Below, one piece after another: positions 8,260 to 16,462 of a stretch of DNA of 64,000 nucleotides. Every line of letters starts with the position of its first letter. Position 1 is the first letter of the stretch. The translations under genes were made by a program, and so were the position numbers. The notes below the pieces were generated by a model. It saw only the letters and a program-made list of their open reading frames with translations, had not been told where the DNA came from and made no database searches. The stretch is from the NCBI RefSeq assembly GCF_014195585.1, contig NZ_JACICA010000001.1, positions 434,001 through 498,000 of the forward strand, in the 5' to 3' direction. This stretch comes from Alloprevotella rava. Its GTDB lineage: Bacteria > Bacteroidota > Bacteroidia > Bacteroidales > Bacteroidaceae.

Positions 8260-9735
8260 TTATGGAATAATGACCTTGAAAGATTTGTTGCCGATAAGAA
8301 CAAGATAAACGCCTTGTGGTAGTGCTACCGATAGAGGACTGTTCGGTTCAATCGTTGTTTTTGTGGTACATTTACCATTAAGTTGGTAGATGCGCACAGA
8401 CGCTGATTTATCTGTGAGAACGATTGTTAAGTGACCTGGAGTTGTGGAAAAATATGGGTCTTTAGCTGTGGTAGGGGAGCTGACTCCTGTAGTGGGAGAT
8501 ACGACTTTAAAGTATGTGCTATAGAGAGCCGCCTTATCTTTTAGTTTAGGGAAAGCGGCGGTCTTAATCTTTATTCGGAGTGCTTTATCAAATGCTTTAG
8601 AGAAAGTGAAGATACCATTAGTGCAGGTATAATTATCGCCTTCTGATAGCATATTTCCTTCAGAATCATACACAAAGAAGTCCGTTTTTTTCTTGCTTTG
8701 TGCAACGCCTGTAGCTTCTGCTTCTTGACTTAAATCTAAAGGTTTGCCTACTTCTACTTGCTGCGCTACCATAAAATCTTTTTGAGGCCAGTAGATATAA
8801 GTAGATAAGTTTCCTCGCATTGGCAACTGAGAAATAGGAAGTCTGTTAGCACCACAGTCCAAAGAAGTTAATGAATCTAGGACAATGTTGAGTGTTTGAA
8901 GTTGGTTGTTGCTTACATTGAGTTCAACGAGCTTTGCGTTCTGACTAAGATCAATGTGTTGCAGCTTATTGCCATTGATATTTAATTTTATCAAATCTTT
9001 CAGTGTAGATAAGTTCGCGTCTGTTAAGAGGTTGTCTGTTAATTCAACACTTTGCAACTTTGTGTTTTTAGAAAGATCTATGGATGAGGTCTTTGTATTT
9101 GTCAAATCAAGAACTTGTAGTTCTGTTAGCGCCGAGAGGTCGGGGTTGCTTAAAGAAGAGTTGTAGGCGTACAGGTAGTTAAGTGCTGTACAACGATTTA
9201 AGCCTTCTGGAATCAATCCCTCAGTGTTGGAGATGTTCAGAATTTTAAGTTCGGTAAGATCAGTAACATCTAAAGCTTTTAGTTTTGTGTTACCATGGAG
9301 GTAAAGTTCCTCCATTTCCTCGAGTCCGGAAAGGTTTATGCTTTCAAGATTTTGATAGGGTAGCGTGAGTCGTTTGATTTCTTTACACCCTGTAAGGTCT
9401 ACTTTTGTAATACCTGTTTGTTGTGAGGCGAAAGAAGCAATTCCTTCAACAGTTATTTCTATAGTCCAAGGAGCAGGGACATCTTTGATTCGATGTGCAA
9501 ACTTCGTGAGCCGGTAGTCGTTGTCGCTCACAGCCTCGGCAACAATTCCATCGGGAAATTTTACTGTTACTGTTGTGTTGGGATTGATAGTACGTACAGA
9601 AAAACTTTGTATGGGAACACTTCCGTCGGCCACATACGTTAGCTTAGACTGTGCCTGTACAGGCTGAGATGTGAAATAGCATAGTACCAATAAAATTGAT
9701 AGAAATGCGGAGTAATGTTTCTGATCCATAAGCAT
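8260..9735 (-). CDS. Secreted leucine-rich repeat protein with T9SS-like C-terminal domain
   Basis: 491 residues. Signal peptide at the N-terminus (cleavage near QPVQAQS), then about residues 105-285 with leucine-rich repeats of about 21-23 residues (LKALDVTDLTELKILNIS and similar units), then a beta-rich region. The last about 65 residues (VRIYQLNGK ... LPQGVYLVLIGNKSFKVIIP) resemble the type A sorting domain of the type IX secretion system. It is therefore probably exported across the outer membrane and attached to the surface or released. A second ATG at 9729 is equally possible. It is preceded by a TATATTTG promoter box at 9830-9823. Confidence 0.8.
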   Translation of the reverse strand: MLMDQKHYSAFLSILLVLCYFTSQPVQAQSKLTYVADGSVPIQSFSVRTINPNTTVTVKFPDGIVAEAVSDNDYRLTKFAHRIKDVPAPWTIEITVEGIASFASQQTGITKVDLTGCKEIKRLTLPYQNLESINLSGLEEMEELYLHGNTKLKALDVTDLTELKILNISNTEGLIPEGLNRCTALNYLYAYNSSLSNPDLSALTELQVLDLTNTKTSSIDLSKNTKLQSVELTDNLLTDANLSTLKDLIKLNINGNKLQHIDLSQNAKLVELNVSNNQLQTLNIVLDSLTSLDCGANRLPISQLPMRGNLSTYIYWPQKDFMVAQQVEVGKPLDLSQEAEATGVAQSKKKTDFFVYDSEGNMLSEGDNYTCTNGIFTFSKAFDKALRIKIKTAAFPKLKDKAALYSTYFKVVSPTTGVSSPTTAKDPYFSTTPGHLTIVLTDKSASVRIYQLNGKCTTKTTIEPNSPLSVALPQGVYLVLIGNKSFKVIIP

Positions 9736-9822
9736 TTAAAATTTAAGATGAGTAATTAAAATAATTGCGTTATAGTTATAGATTTATATTCAAGAGAGTA
9801 TATCATAGTGTGACTTTCTTTG

Positions 9823-9830
9823 CAAATATA
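9823..9830 (-). promoter_or_regulatory. -7 promoter box (TATATTTG) for the LRR gene
   Basis: On the minus strand TATATTTGC matches TAnnTTTG. It gives a 5' leader of about 80 nt before the LRR protein start. Confidence 0.6.
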
Positions 9831-9916
9831 CACTCTTATTTAATTCATTGCAACTATATCTCGGCTGATAGATCAGAAAATGCTACAAGAGTCTCAAAAG
9901 ATTATATGAAAATAAG

Positions 9917-9947
9917 GAATCATGCTTCTCTATATGGTGCATGATTC
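9917..9947 (-). terminator. Hairpin terminator after the LuxR-type regulator
   Basis: GAATCATGC (9917-9925) and GCATGATTC (9939-9947) form a perfect 9-bp stem. Read on the minus strand it is followed by CTTATTTTCATA. It begins 36 nt after the regulator's stop codon. Confidence 0.65.
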
Positions 9948-9982
9948 GATGATATATAAGTATGTGGCTTTTTACTTATATC

Positions 9983-10570
9983 TTAAATATCCTCTAATTT
10001 TACAATGCCATGCATGACAGCATAGACAGTAAGGCCGCTAACAGATTTGATGCCAAGTTTTTCAGTAAGGTTTTTGCGGTGAGAGATAACAGTCGTAAGG
10101 CCCACGTTTAGCTTTTCCGCAATTTCTTTATTGATAAGCCCCATGGCTACAAAGTGGAGCACTTCCGTTTCGCGCGGAGTGAGCGGAGTGGGGAGGCTGC
10201 GCGGGCGAGGAAGTTGCGAGTTGGCACCATGTCCACTGTGGAAGATGCTGAGCAGTTGTCGTGTGAAGTCTGTCTCAGTTTGATGTGTGTCAATAGTGCG
10301 AAAGGCATTGGGGATGCAGCCAGTATCAGTACCATTGATTAAGACAATGGTGCGATGACATATAGGGGTGAAGAATGCGGAGTGTTGTAAGAGAACGTGA
10401 CCAGTAATAAAGAAGTGGAAGAATTGTCCATTGTTCTCCTTTTGCATTTCTTCAAAGTCGTGAAAAATGCATGCTTCGCCCATTGGCATCATTCGCTTAA
10501 TCATTTCGGCAAGTCCTCTTCCTTCCAGTGGGTTTGCTGTAATGATAGCTATTTGTGGCGTAAATTTCAT
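9983..10570 (-). CDS. Orphan LuxR-type transcriptional regulator with degenerate receiver
   Basis: 195 residues. The C-terminal about 65 residues form a clear LuxR helix-turn-helix: LTPRETEVLHFVAMGLINKEIA, then LNVGLTTVISHRKNLTEKLGI. The N-terminal about 120 residues have the length of a receiver domain, but the usual acidic pocket, phospho-acceptor Asp and conserved Lys are not evident, so phosphorylation control is doubtful. There is no histidine kinase nearby. It is divergently oriented to the nuo operon with 580 nt between them, so it could regulate nuo, but nothing in the sequence proves that. Promoter box TATATTTG at 10600-10593. Confidence 0.82.
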   Translation of the reverse strand: MKFTPQIAIITANPLEGRGLAEMIKRMMPMGEACIFHDFEEMQKENNGQFFHFFITGHVLLQHSAFFTPICHRTIVLINGTDTGCIPNAFRTIDTHQTETDFTRQLLSIFHSGHGANSQLPRPRSLPTPLTPRETEVLHFVAMGLINKEIAEKLNVGLTTVISHRKNLTEKLGIKSVSGLTVYAVMHGIVKLEDI

Positions 10571-10592
10571 TGGTTACTACGTTTTTGTGTTG

Positions 10593-10600
10593 CAAATATA
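10593..10600 (-). promoter_or_regulatory. -7 promoter box (TATATTTG) for the LuxR-type regulator
   Basis: CAAATATA on the plus strand reads TATATTTG on the minus strand, followed by C. It lies 23 nt before the regulator start. Confidence 0.6.
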
Positions 10601-11152
10601 CAAAGCTACGTGATAATTTGCTGGTAAACTCTTCAGAAAAGAGCAGAAAGAAATCCTTTAAAGGAGAGACGTGAACCGTTATAAAGTATGAAAAACGATT
10701 GTTTATAATCAGATTTGGTAGCCCATTTAGATAAAAGAAATAATGGCAAGAGAAGAAGTAATGCTTCTTGTTCATGTTTTTTTAGAAATTAAGACAAGTG
10801 GATAACAGCTTAAAGACCAGAGAAAAATAGCTCAAAGGCGAAGAAAGAGAGGGGTATAGATGGTAGTATAAATTTCTTTTTCCCAATAATTCTTCGTACC
10901 TTCGCACTCTATAAGACGAAAAGAAGTGAAGAATTTCTCTATCATTCGGTGTGATTGCAACACATCGCTTGAAAATGTTCAGGTTGAAGCGGAGGACAAG
11001 TGTGCCCTTTCGCTGATTCGTCGTATCCGTCTCTTCCGTCAGGAGGTAGGCGGCATTTTTTTGCTTCTCACTCAACCTGCGAGATATTCTTACTGTGCTT
11101 TGGCGTCTTACCAGAGAACTTCAACTAAATTTATAAATAACACATTAAAGCT
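10601..11152. other. Long gene-free region upstream of nuoA with candidate promoter and leader hairpin
   Basis: Several short open frames exist here, but none has recognisable protein character. A near-consensus -7 box TACCTTCG at 10897-10904 (one mismatch to TAnnTTTG) could drive nuo, leaving a leader of about 240 nt. Within that leader, CCGTC (11036-11040) can pair with GGCGG (11049-11053), followed by CATTTTTTT (11054-11062). That is a small terminator-like structure about 90 nt before nuoA. The rest (10601-10890) shows no structure that I can support. Confidence 0.45.
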
Positions 11153-11503
11153 ATGAACTTTACCTTATTTGTCACGACTATCGTGACGGGTCTGGCGTTT
11201 GTGGGTGTTGTTACGGTGTTGGCCAATCTGTTGGCACCACGCAGCTTCAACGCGCAGAAGGATGAGGCTTTCGAGTGTGGTATTCCGACTCGTGGAGGTG
11301 CATGGATGCAGTTCCGCATTGGCTACTACTTGTTCGCTATTCTCTTCCTTATGTTCGATGTGGAAACGATGTTCCTCTTTCCCTGGGCTGTGGTGATGAA
11401 AAGTCTCGGTCTGATGGGTTTGGTGGTAGTCGGATTTTTCCTGTTTGTCTTAGTTCTGGGCTTGGCTTATGCCTGGAGGAAAGGAGCATTGAAATGGGAA
11501 TGA
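11153..11503 (+). CDS. nuoA: NADH-quinone oxidoreductase subunit A
   Basis: 116 residues, three transmembrane helices. The conserved loop FECGIPTRGGAWMQFRIGYY, with the Cys that lines the quinone-access region in complex I, follows helix 1. FDVETMFLFPWAVV, containing the conserved acidic residues of helix 2, is also present. It is the first gene of a ten-gene complex I operon. Its stop overlaps the ATG of nuoB (ATGA), which implies translational coupling. Confidence 0.95.
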   Translation: MNFTLFVTTIVTGLAFVGVVTVLANLLAPRSFNAQKDEAFECGIPTRGGAWMQFRIGYYLFAILFLMFDVETMFLFPWAVVMKSLGLMGLVVVGFFLFVLVLGLAYAWRKGALKWE

Positions 11504-12138
11504 AACTGAAAAGGCCCAAAATCAAGAACATTCCTTACGAGGAGTTCAATGACAACGAGACCTATGAGGAACTCGTTGCAGAGTTGAATAAAAACGGAGC
11601 CAATGTGGTTGTGAAGTCGCTTGACGATTTGATCAACTGGGGCCGTTCTAATTCTCTCTGGCCGCTAACGTTCGCTACGAGCTGTTGCGGTATCGAATTT
11701 ATGGCAGTTTGTGCGGCACGCTACGATATTGCTCGCTTCGGCTTCGAGGTGACACGTAACAGTCCTCGTCAAGCTGACGTAATCTTGGTGAATGGTACTA
11801 TTACTTACAAGATGGCCCCTGTTCTGCGTCGTCTCTACGATCAGATGGCCGATCCTAAGTATGTCGTGGCTATTGGCGGTTGTGCCGTAGCCGGAGGTCC
11901 ATTCACGAAATCTTATCACGTAGTGAAGGGCGTTGACGAAATCATCCCCGTTGATGTTTATGTCCCTGGTTGCCCTCCGCGTCCTGAAAGCTTCCTTTAT
12001 GGCATGATGCAATTGCAGCGTATAGTGAAAGCCGAAAACTTCTTCGGTACTGCTAATCGCAAGCAGAAAGATCCTATGAGCCGTTCTGAGATAGCAAAAC
12101 AGGCAAACGAAATCATTAAACAGGAGGAAGAGGCATGA
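11500..12138 (+). CDS. nuoB: NADH-quinone oxidoreductase subunit B
   Basis: About 212 residues. It carries the N2 iron-sulfur cluster ligands: TSCCGIEFMAVCAARYD (tandem Cys), IGGCAVAGGPF and VYVPGCPPRPESFLYG. Subunit B passes electrons to quinone at the junction of the peripheral and membrane arms. The start ATG 11500 overlaps the nuoA stop; an in-frame ATG at 11494 would add two residues. The 3' end again overlaps the next gene by ATGA. The frame is open further upstream (to 11275) inside nuoA, but that part is only an antiphase reading of nuoA. Confidence 0.95.
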   Translation: MKLKRPKIKNIPYEEFNDNETYEELVAELNKNGANVVVKSLDDLINWGRSNSLWPLTFATSCCGIEFMAVCAARYDIARFGFEVTRNSPRQADVILVNGTITYKMAPVLRRLYDQMADPKYVVAIGGCAVAGGPFTKSYHVVKGVDEIIPVDVYVPGCPPRPESFLYGMMQLQRIVKAENFFGTANRKQKDPMSRSEIAKQANEIIKQEEEA

Positions 12139-13808
12139 GCGAATTAGAAGAAAAGAAAATTCAGGCTCAACAGTCTGCGCCTGCTGCAACGCCTGCAGCC
12201 ACTTGTCCTGCAGCAGCTGCCGTTCCCGCTGCTCCCGCTGAAAATGAGATACATCCCCGTATGGTGACCATCGATGAGTTCCACACAGAAATGGAACGCC
12301 TCAAAAATGAGGAAAAGATGGATATGCTCGAACTCATCACGGGAGAAGACTGGCAGGAAGAAGGCCTCGGTTGTATTTACAACCTGTGGTCGACGGATAC
12401 GGGTAAGCGTGAATATATCAAACTGGTGACAACGGATCGCGAAAATCCGTTCCTTCCGACAGTTTCTGACTTGTGGGAAATTGCCAATATATATGAGCGC
12501 GAAGTGTTCGATTTCTATGGTATCAAGTTCTTAGGTCATCCCGATATGCGCCGCGTCTTTTTACGTGAAGACTGGGAAGGCTATCCTATGCGTAAGGACG
12601 ATGAAACGGAGCAGAACAATCCGCTGCGTATGACTAACGAAGTACTGGCTGACACGACAACGCAGTATGACCGGATGCCCGATGGATCTATCAAGGAAAC
12701 TACCAATGTGGTGTTTACGCCAGAGGATTATATGGTTAACATTGGTCCGCAACATCCCTCTACTCATGGTGTGCTCCACTTCCGTGTGGCACTTGAGGGT
12801 GAGCGTATCAAGAAGATAGATCCGAAACTCGGCTATATCCACCGTGGTATTGAGAAACTCAATGAAGCATACACTTATCCGCAAACATTGGCATTGACCG
12901 ATCGTATGGATTACCTCGGAGCAACGCAAAGTCGCCATGCTCTCTGTATGACCATTGAGAAAGCTGCGAGAATAGAAGTGAGCGATCGCGTACAGGTTAT
13001 TCGTACAATTATGGATGAGCTTCAGCGTATCGACTCTCACATCCTCTTCTTCTCTTGTCTCTGTCAAGATATGGGTGCAACATCTGCCTTCCTTTATGGT
13101 TTCCGCGACCGCGAGATGATTCTCGATATCTTCGAGGAAACTTGTGGTGGACGCCTCATCATCAATTACAACATGATTGGTGGTGTGAGCCATGATTTGC
13201 ATCCTAATTTCCAGAAGCGAGTGAAAGAGTTTATCCCCAAAATGCGTCAAGGTATTAAGGAGTACTACGATATCTTTATTAACAATGTCATCGCGCGCAA
13301 TCGCCTTATTGGCGTGGGTGTTTTAACTAACGAGCAAGTTCGCAACATGGGTGTGACAGGACCTTCTGGTCGCGCATCAGGTTGGCACAACGACATTCGT
13401 AAGCGTCAGTCCTATGCAGCCTATGACAAGGTTGAGTTCAATGAAGTTGTACGCACCGAGGGTGATAGCTACGCTCGACTGCTGAACCGTATTGACGAGA
13501 TGGAAGAGAGTCTGCACATTATTGAGCAGCTCATCGATAACATCCCCGAGGGTACGTTCCAGACAAAGACGAAGCCTATTATTAAAGTGCCTACTGGAAC
13601 ATACTACAGCTGCGTAGAAGGTAGCCGTGGTGAATTCGGCGTATTCCTTGAGAGTAAGGGCGATAAGAGTCCGTACCGCTTGCATTATCGTTCAACAGGT
13701 CTGCCGCTTGTCAACGCTATGGATGTTGCTTGCCGCAACGAACTGATTGCAGACATGATGGCTATCAACGGAACTCTCGATTACGTTGTACCAGACATTG
13801 ACAGATAA
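12135..13808 (+). CDS. nuoCD: NADH-quinone oxidoreductase fused subunits C and D
   Basis: 557 residues, a fusion of NuoC (about residues 50-165) and NuoD (about residues 190-557). The NuoC part has REVFDFYGIKFLGHPDMRRVFLREDWEGYPMRKD; the NuoD part has NIGPQHPSTHGVLHF, YIHRGIEKLNE and the C-terminal GTLDYVVPDIDR typical of the 49-kDa subunit. The first about 35 residues are an Ala/Pro-rich low-complexity head (SAPAATPAATCPAAAA) not found in most homologues. Fusion of C and D is a known Bacteroidetes and enterobacterial arrangement. Quinone reduction takes place in the NuoD/NuoB cleft. Confidence 0.95.
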   Translation: MSELEEKKIQAQQSAPAATPAATCPAAAAVPAAPAENEIHPRMVTIDEFHTEMERLKNEEKMDMLELITGEDWQEEGLGCIYNLWSTDTGKREYIKLVTTDRENPFLPTVSDLWEIANIYEREVFDFYGIKFLGHPDMRRVFLREDWEGYPMRKDDETEQNNPLRMTNEVLADTTTQYDRMPDGSIKETTNVVFTPEDYMVNIGPQHPSTHGVLHFRVALEGERIKKIDPKLGYIHRGIEKLNEAYTYPQTLALTDRMDYLGATQSRHALCMTIEKAARIEVSDRVQVIRTIMDELQRIDSHILFFSCLCQDMGATSAFLYGFRDREMILDIFEETCGGRLIINYNMIGGVSHDLHPNFQKRVKEFIPKMRQGIKEYYDIFINNVIARNRLIGVGVLTNEQVRNMGVTGPSGRASGWHNDIRKRQSYAAYDKVEFNEVVRTEGDSYARLLNRIDEMEESLHIIEQLIDNIPEGTFQTKTKPIIKVPTGTYYSCVEGSRGEFGVFLESKGDKSPYRLHYRSTGLPLVNAMDVACRNELIADMMAINGTLDYVVPDIDR

Positions 13809-13824
13809 ATCTCATTTAATCCAC

Positions 13825-13888
13825 AATTAATAATCAACGAAGAATCATTTGTGGGCACACCACGACGATTCATTGTATATTGTTAATT
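13825..13888. repeat. Imperfect inverted repeat between nuoCD and nuoH
   Basis: The only sizeable spacer in the nuo operon (93 nt) can fold into a long interrupted hairpin. AATTAA (13825-13830) pairs with TTAATT (13883-13888) and GAATC (13842-13846) pairs with GATTC (13867-13871). There is no T-run after it, so it is more likely an mRNA-processing or stability structure than a terminator. Confidence 0.45.
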
Positions 13889-13901
13889 ATTCATTTAAGC
13901 A

Positions 13902-14999
13902 ATGAATTCAAATATTTTCGATTTAACTACTTGGACAACGGCGATCCACGATTGGCTGACGGAGTTTATTCCTGAATGGTCTGCCATCCTGCTGGAATCG
14001 ATAGTGGTAGCGCTAATTATCATTACGCTCTATGCTGTCTTTGCCATTGCCCTAATTTATATGGAGCGTAAGGTCTGTGCCTTCTTCCAGTGCCGTATCG
14101 GTCCGAACCGTGTCGGCAAGTGGGGCTTGCTACAGGTCTTCGGTGACGTCTTCAAAATGCTCACCAAGGAAATTATCCGCATGCGTAAGTCGGATCGCTT
14201 TCTTCACGACTTAGCTCCATATCTGGTTGTGACAGCTTCCATGCTGACTTTCGCCTGCCTGCCCTGGAATAAGGGTGGCCAAGTTTTGGATTTCAATGTA
14301 GGCGTATTCTTCTTTATTGCTGTTAGCGGTATCGGTGTCGTCGGTATTCTGATGGCCGGTCTTGGCTCTAATAGTAAATATCCGATGATTGGTTCTATGC
14401 GTGCTGGAGCACAGCTTATCAGCTACGAGATCTCTATCGGTATCACTATGCTGACGATGGTTACCCTCTGTGGAACTATGCAAATCAGTGAAATTGTGCA
14501 GCAACAGGCCGATCAAGGTTGGAATATCGTTCGCGGACACATTCCTGCACTGATCGCTTTCTTGATCTTCTTGATTGCTGGCAATGCAGAGTGTAATCGT
14601 GGTCCGTTTGACCTTCCAGAAGGTGAATCAGAGTTGACTGCTGGTTATCATACAGAGTATTCTGGTATGCACTTCGGTTATTACTATTTGGCTGAATACT
14701 TGAACCTGTTTATCTGCGCTGCAATGGCTTCTACCATCTTCTTAGGTGGGTGGGCTCCGTTGCATATTGCAGGTTTGGATGGCTTTAACGAGGTTATGAA
14801 CTACATTCCTGGAGTCGTATGGTTCGTGGGGAAAACGTTCTTTATCCTTGTATTGCTATTGTGGGAACGCTGGACATTCCCTCGTCTACGTATCGACCAT
14901 ATCCTTTCACTTGAATGGAAGTATCTGATGCCTATCAGTCTTCTGAATCTTCTGCTCATGGCGCTTGTTGTGACATTGGGCTTGGGTATTAACGTGTAA
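13902..14999 (+). CDS. nuoH: NADH-quinone oxidoreductase subunit H
   Basis: 365 residues, about eight transmembrane helices. Family motifs are YMERKVCAFFQCRIGPNRVGKWGLLQ, which is part of the quinone-binding site, plus ECNRGPFDLPEGESELTAGYHTEYSGM and LLWERWTFPRLRIDHI. NuoH joins the hydrophilic arm to the proton-pumping subunits. It starts 93 nt after nuoCD, across a possible hairpin, and nuoI follows 13 nt later. Confidence 0.95.
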   Translation: MNSNIFDLTTWTTAIHDWLTEFIPEWSAILLESIVVALIIITLYAVFAIALIYMERKVCAFFQCRIGPNRVGKWGLLQVFGDVFKMLTKEIIRMRKSDRFLHDLAPYLVVTASMLTFACLPWNKGGQVLDFNVGVFFFIAVSGIGVVGILMAGLGSNSKYPMIGSMRAGAQLISYEISIGITMLTMVTLCGTMQISEIVQQQADQGWNIVRGHIPALIAFLIFLIAGNAECNRGPFDLPEGESELTAGYHTEYSGMHFGYYYLAEYLNLFICAAMASTIFLGGWAPLHIAGLDGFNEVMNYIPGVVWFVGKTFFILVLLLWERWTFPRLRIDHILSLEWKYLMPISLLNLLLMALVVTLGLGINV

Positions 15000-15012
15000 T
15001 CGAATTGTAACA

Positions 15013-15588
15013 ATGAAAGAAAACTCATATTTACAAGGGCTGTTCGCTGGCGTTAAGACGCTCACCGTTGGTTTGAGAACCACAATGCGCGAACTTTTCA
15101 CTAAGAAGATTACGGAACAGTACCCTGAAAATCGTAAGGAGCTGGTTATGTTTGACCGCTTTCGCGGAAGTTTGGTGATGCCTCACGATGAGAACAATGA
15201 GCACAAGTGTGTGGCTTGCGGAATCTGTATGATCAATTGCCCGAACGATACTATCACCGTTGTGAGCAAGATGATAGAAACGGAGGACGGAAAAAAGAAG
15301 AAAGTGCTAGATAAGTACATCTACAATCAAGGCATTTGTATGTACTGTGAAATCTGCACACGCGTTTGTCCTCATGACGCCATCACATTTGATCAAAGTT
15401 ACGAAACCGCAGTATTCGATCGTGCCAAGCTTATTAAAGAGCTTAATCAGCCTGGCAGTAAATGTCAAGAACGTAAGCCCGTGGCTCGTCCAGCTGTGGC
15501 AAAGCCTGCTGCTCCAGTAACTCCGAAACCAAAAGCTCCAGCCGCTCCTGCAACTCCTGCAGCTGAAACAGCGGCCGCTAACAATTAA
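15013..15588 (+). CDS. nuoI: NADH-quinone oxidoreductase subunit I with Ala/Pro-rich tail
   Basis: 191 residues. Two [4Fe-4S] motifs, CVACGICMINCPND and CMYCEICTRVCPHD, hold clusters N6a and N6b that carry electrons to NuoB. The last about 40 residues are a low-complexity tail of Ala, Pro, Lys and Val (KPAAPVTPKPKAPAAPATPA), absent from typical NuoI proteins. Its composition recalls the Ala/Pro-rich head of NuoCD in the same operon. Confidence 0.94.
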   Translation: MKENSYLQGLFAGVKTLTVGLRTTMRELFTKKITEQYPENRKELVMFDRFRGSLVMPHDENNEHKCVACGICMINCPNDTITVVSKMIETEDGKKKKVLDKYIYNQGICMYCEICTRVCPHDAITFDQSYETAVFDRAKLIKELNQPGSKCQERKPVARPAVAKPAAPVTPKPKAPAAPATPAAETAAANN

Positions 15589-15603
15589 AAACCAAATCAA
15601 ACA

Positions 15604-16116
15604 ATGGATTCCCATAACATAATGTTCATCATTCTGGCAGTCATCATTGCTTGCTCTTCTCTGGCCTGCGTGCTAGCAAAGAGTATCATTCGTGCTGCCA
15701 CCTACCTGTTCTTTGCCCTTTTGGGTACGGCAGGTCTGTACTTCCTGATGGGCTATACCTTCCTTGGTTCTGTTCAGGTCATGGTTTATGCCGGCGGCGT
15801 TGTTGTGCTGTACGTCTTTGCCATCCTGCTGACAAGAGGAAAGAAGGATCGACTGAGCGAGAATACGAAGACAAAGATTTTCACTTCAGCTCTCCTGAGT
15901 CTAGTAGGGCTTGGTATAGTTCTCTTTGCTATCTTTAAGCAAGAGTTCCTGGCCAGTGCCCTGGATGCCCCCAATGAGAATGTTCTTCCGATCAAGGAAG
16001 TAGGTACTTCTATGCTCTCAACGGACGTCAATGGTTATTTGCTTCCTTTTGAAGCTGTTTCCGTTTTGCTTCTCGCTTGTATTGTTGCTGCATTGCTTAT
16101 TGCCCGTAAACGCTAA
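15604..16116 (+). CDS. nuoJ: NADH-quinone oxidoreductase subunit J
   Basis: 170 residues, five transmembrane helices. VQVMVYAGGVVVLYVFAILL is the conserved NuoJ helix 3 that contains the pi-bulge region of the E-channel. It is a membrane-arm subunit of complex I, 15 nt after nuoI and 14 nt before nuoK. Confidence 0.95.
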   Translation: MDSHNIMFIILAVIIACSSLACVLAKSIIRAATYLFFALLGTAGLYFLMGYTFLGSVQVMVYAGGVVVLYVFAILLTRGKKDRLSENTKTKIFTSALLSLVGLGIVLFAIFKQEFLASALDAPNENVLPIKEVGTSMLSTDVNGYLLPFEAVSVLLLACIVAALLIARKR

Positions 16117-16130
16117 AATGAAAGAAAGCT

Positions 16131-16445
16131 ATGATTGAATTAAATTATATCCTCATCGTTTCTGCCATTATGATGTTTGCAGGCATCTTTGGGTTTCTCA
16201 CCCGCCGCAGCACATTGGCAATCCTTCTATCCATCGAATTGATGTTGAACTCTGCCGATATCAACTTTGCAGTGTTCAACCGTATGCTCTACGGACAAAG
16301 CGGTAATACAGAAGGTTTCTTCTTCACGCTTTTCTCTATCGCCATCACGGCTGCAGAAAGCGCTATCGCCATCGCCATCATGGTCAATATCTACCGTTTG
16401 ATCAAGGATACGTCTGTTGACAAGCTCACAAAGATGAAATGGTAA
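16131..16445 (+). CDS. nuoK: NADH-quinone oxidoreductase subunit K
   Basis: 104 residues, three transmembrane helices. The conserved glutamates of helices 2 and 3 are visible in LLSIELMLNSADINF and ITAAESAIAIAIMV, both needed for proton transfer. Normal length for the family. Confidence 0.95.
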   Translation: MIELNYILIVSAIMMFAGIFGFLTRRSTLAILLSIELMLNSADINFAVFNRMLYGQSGNTEGFFFTLFSIAITAAESAIAIAIMVNIYRLIKDTSVDKLTKMKW

Positions 16446-16462
16446 AAGACTTTTAATGCACA

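Noticed and set aside
10782-11075. 97-codon minus-strand frame and an overlapping 76-codon plus-strand frame (10926-11156) upstream of nuoA
   Set aside because: Neither has recognisable protein features; the plus-strand frame uses GTG and runs into nuoA out of frame. A leader peptide cannot be excluded but is not supported.
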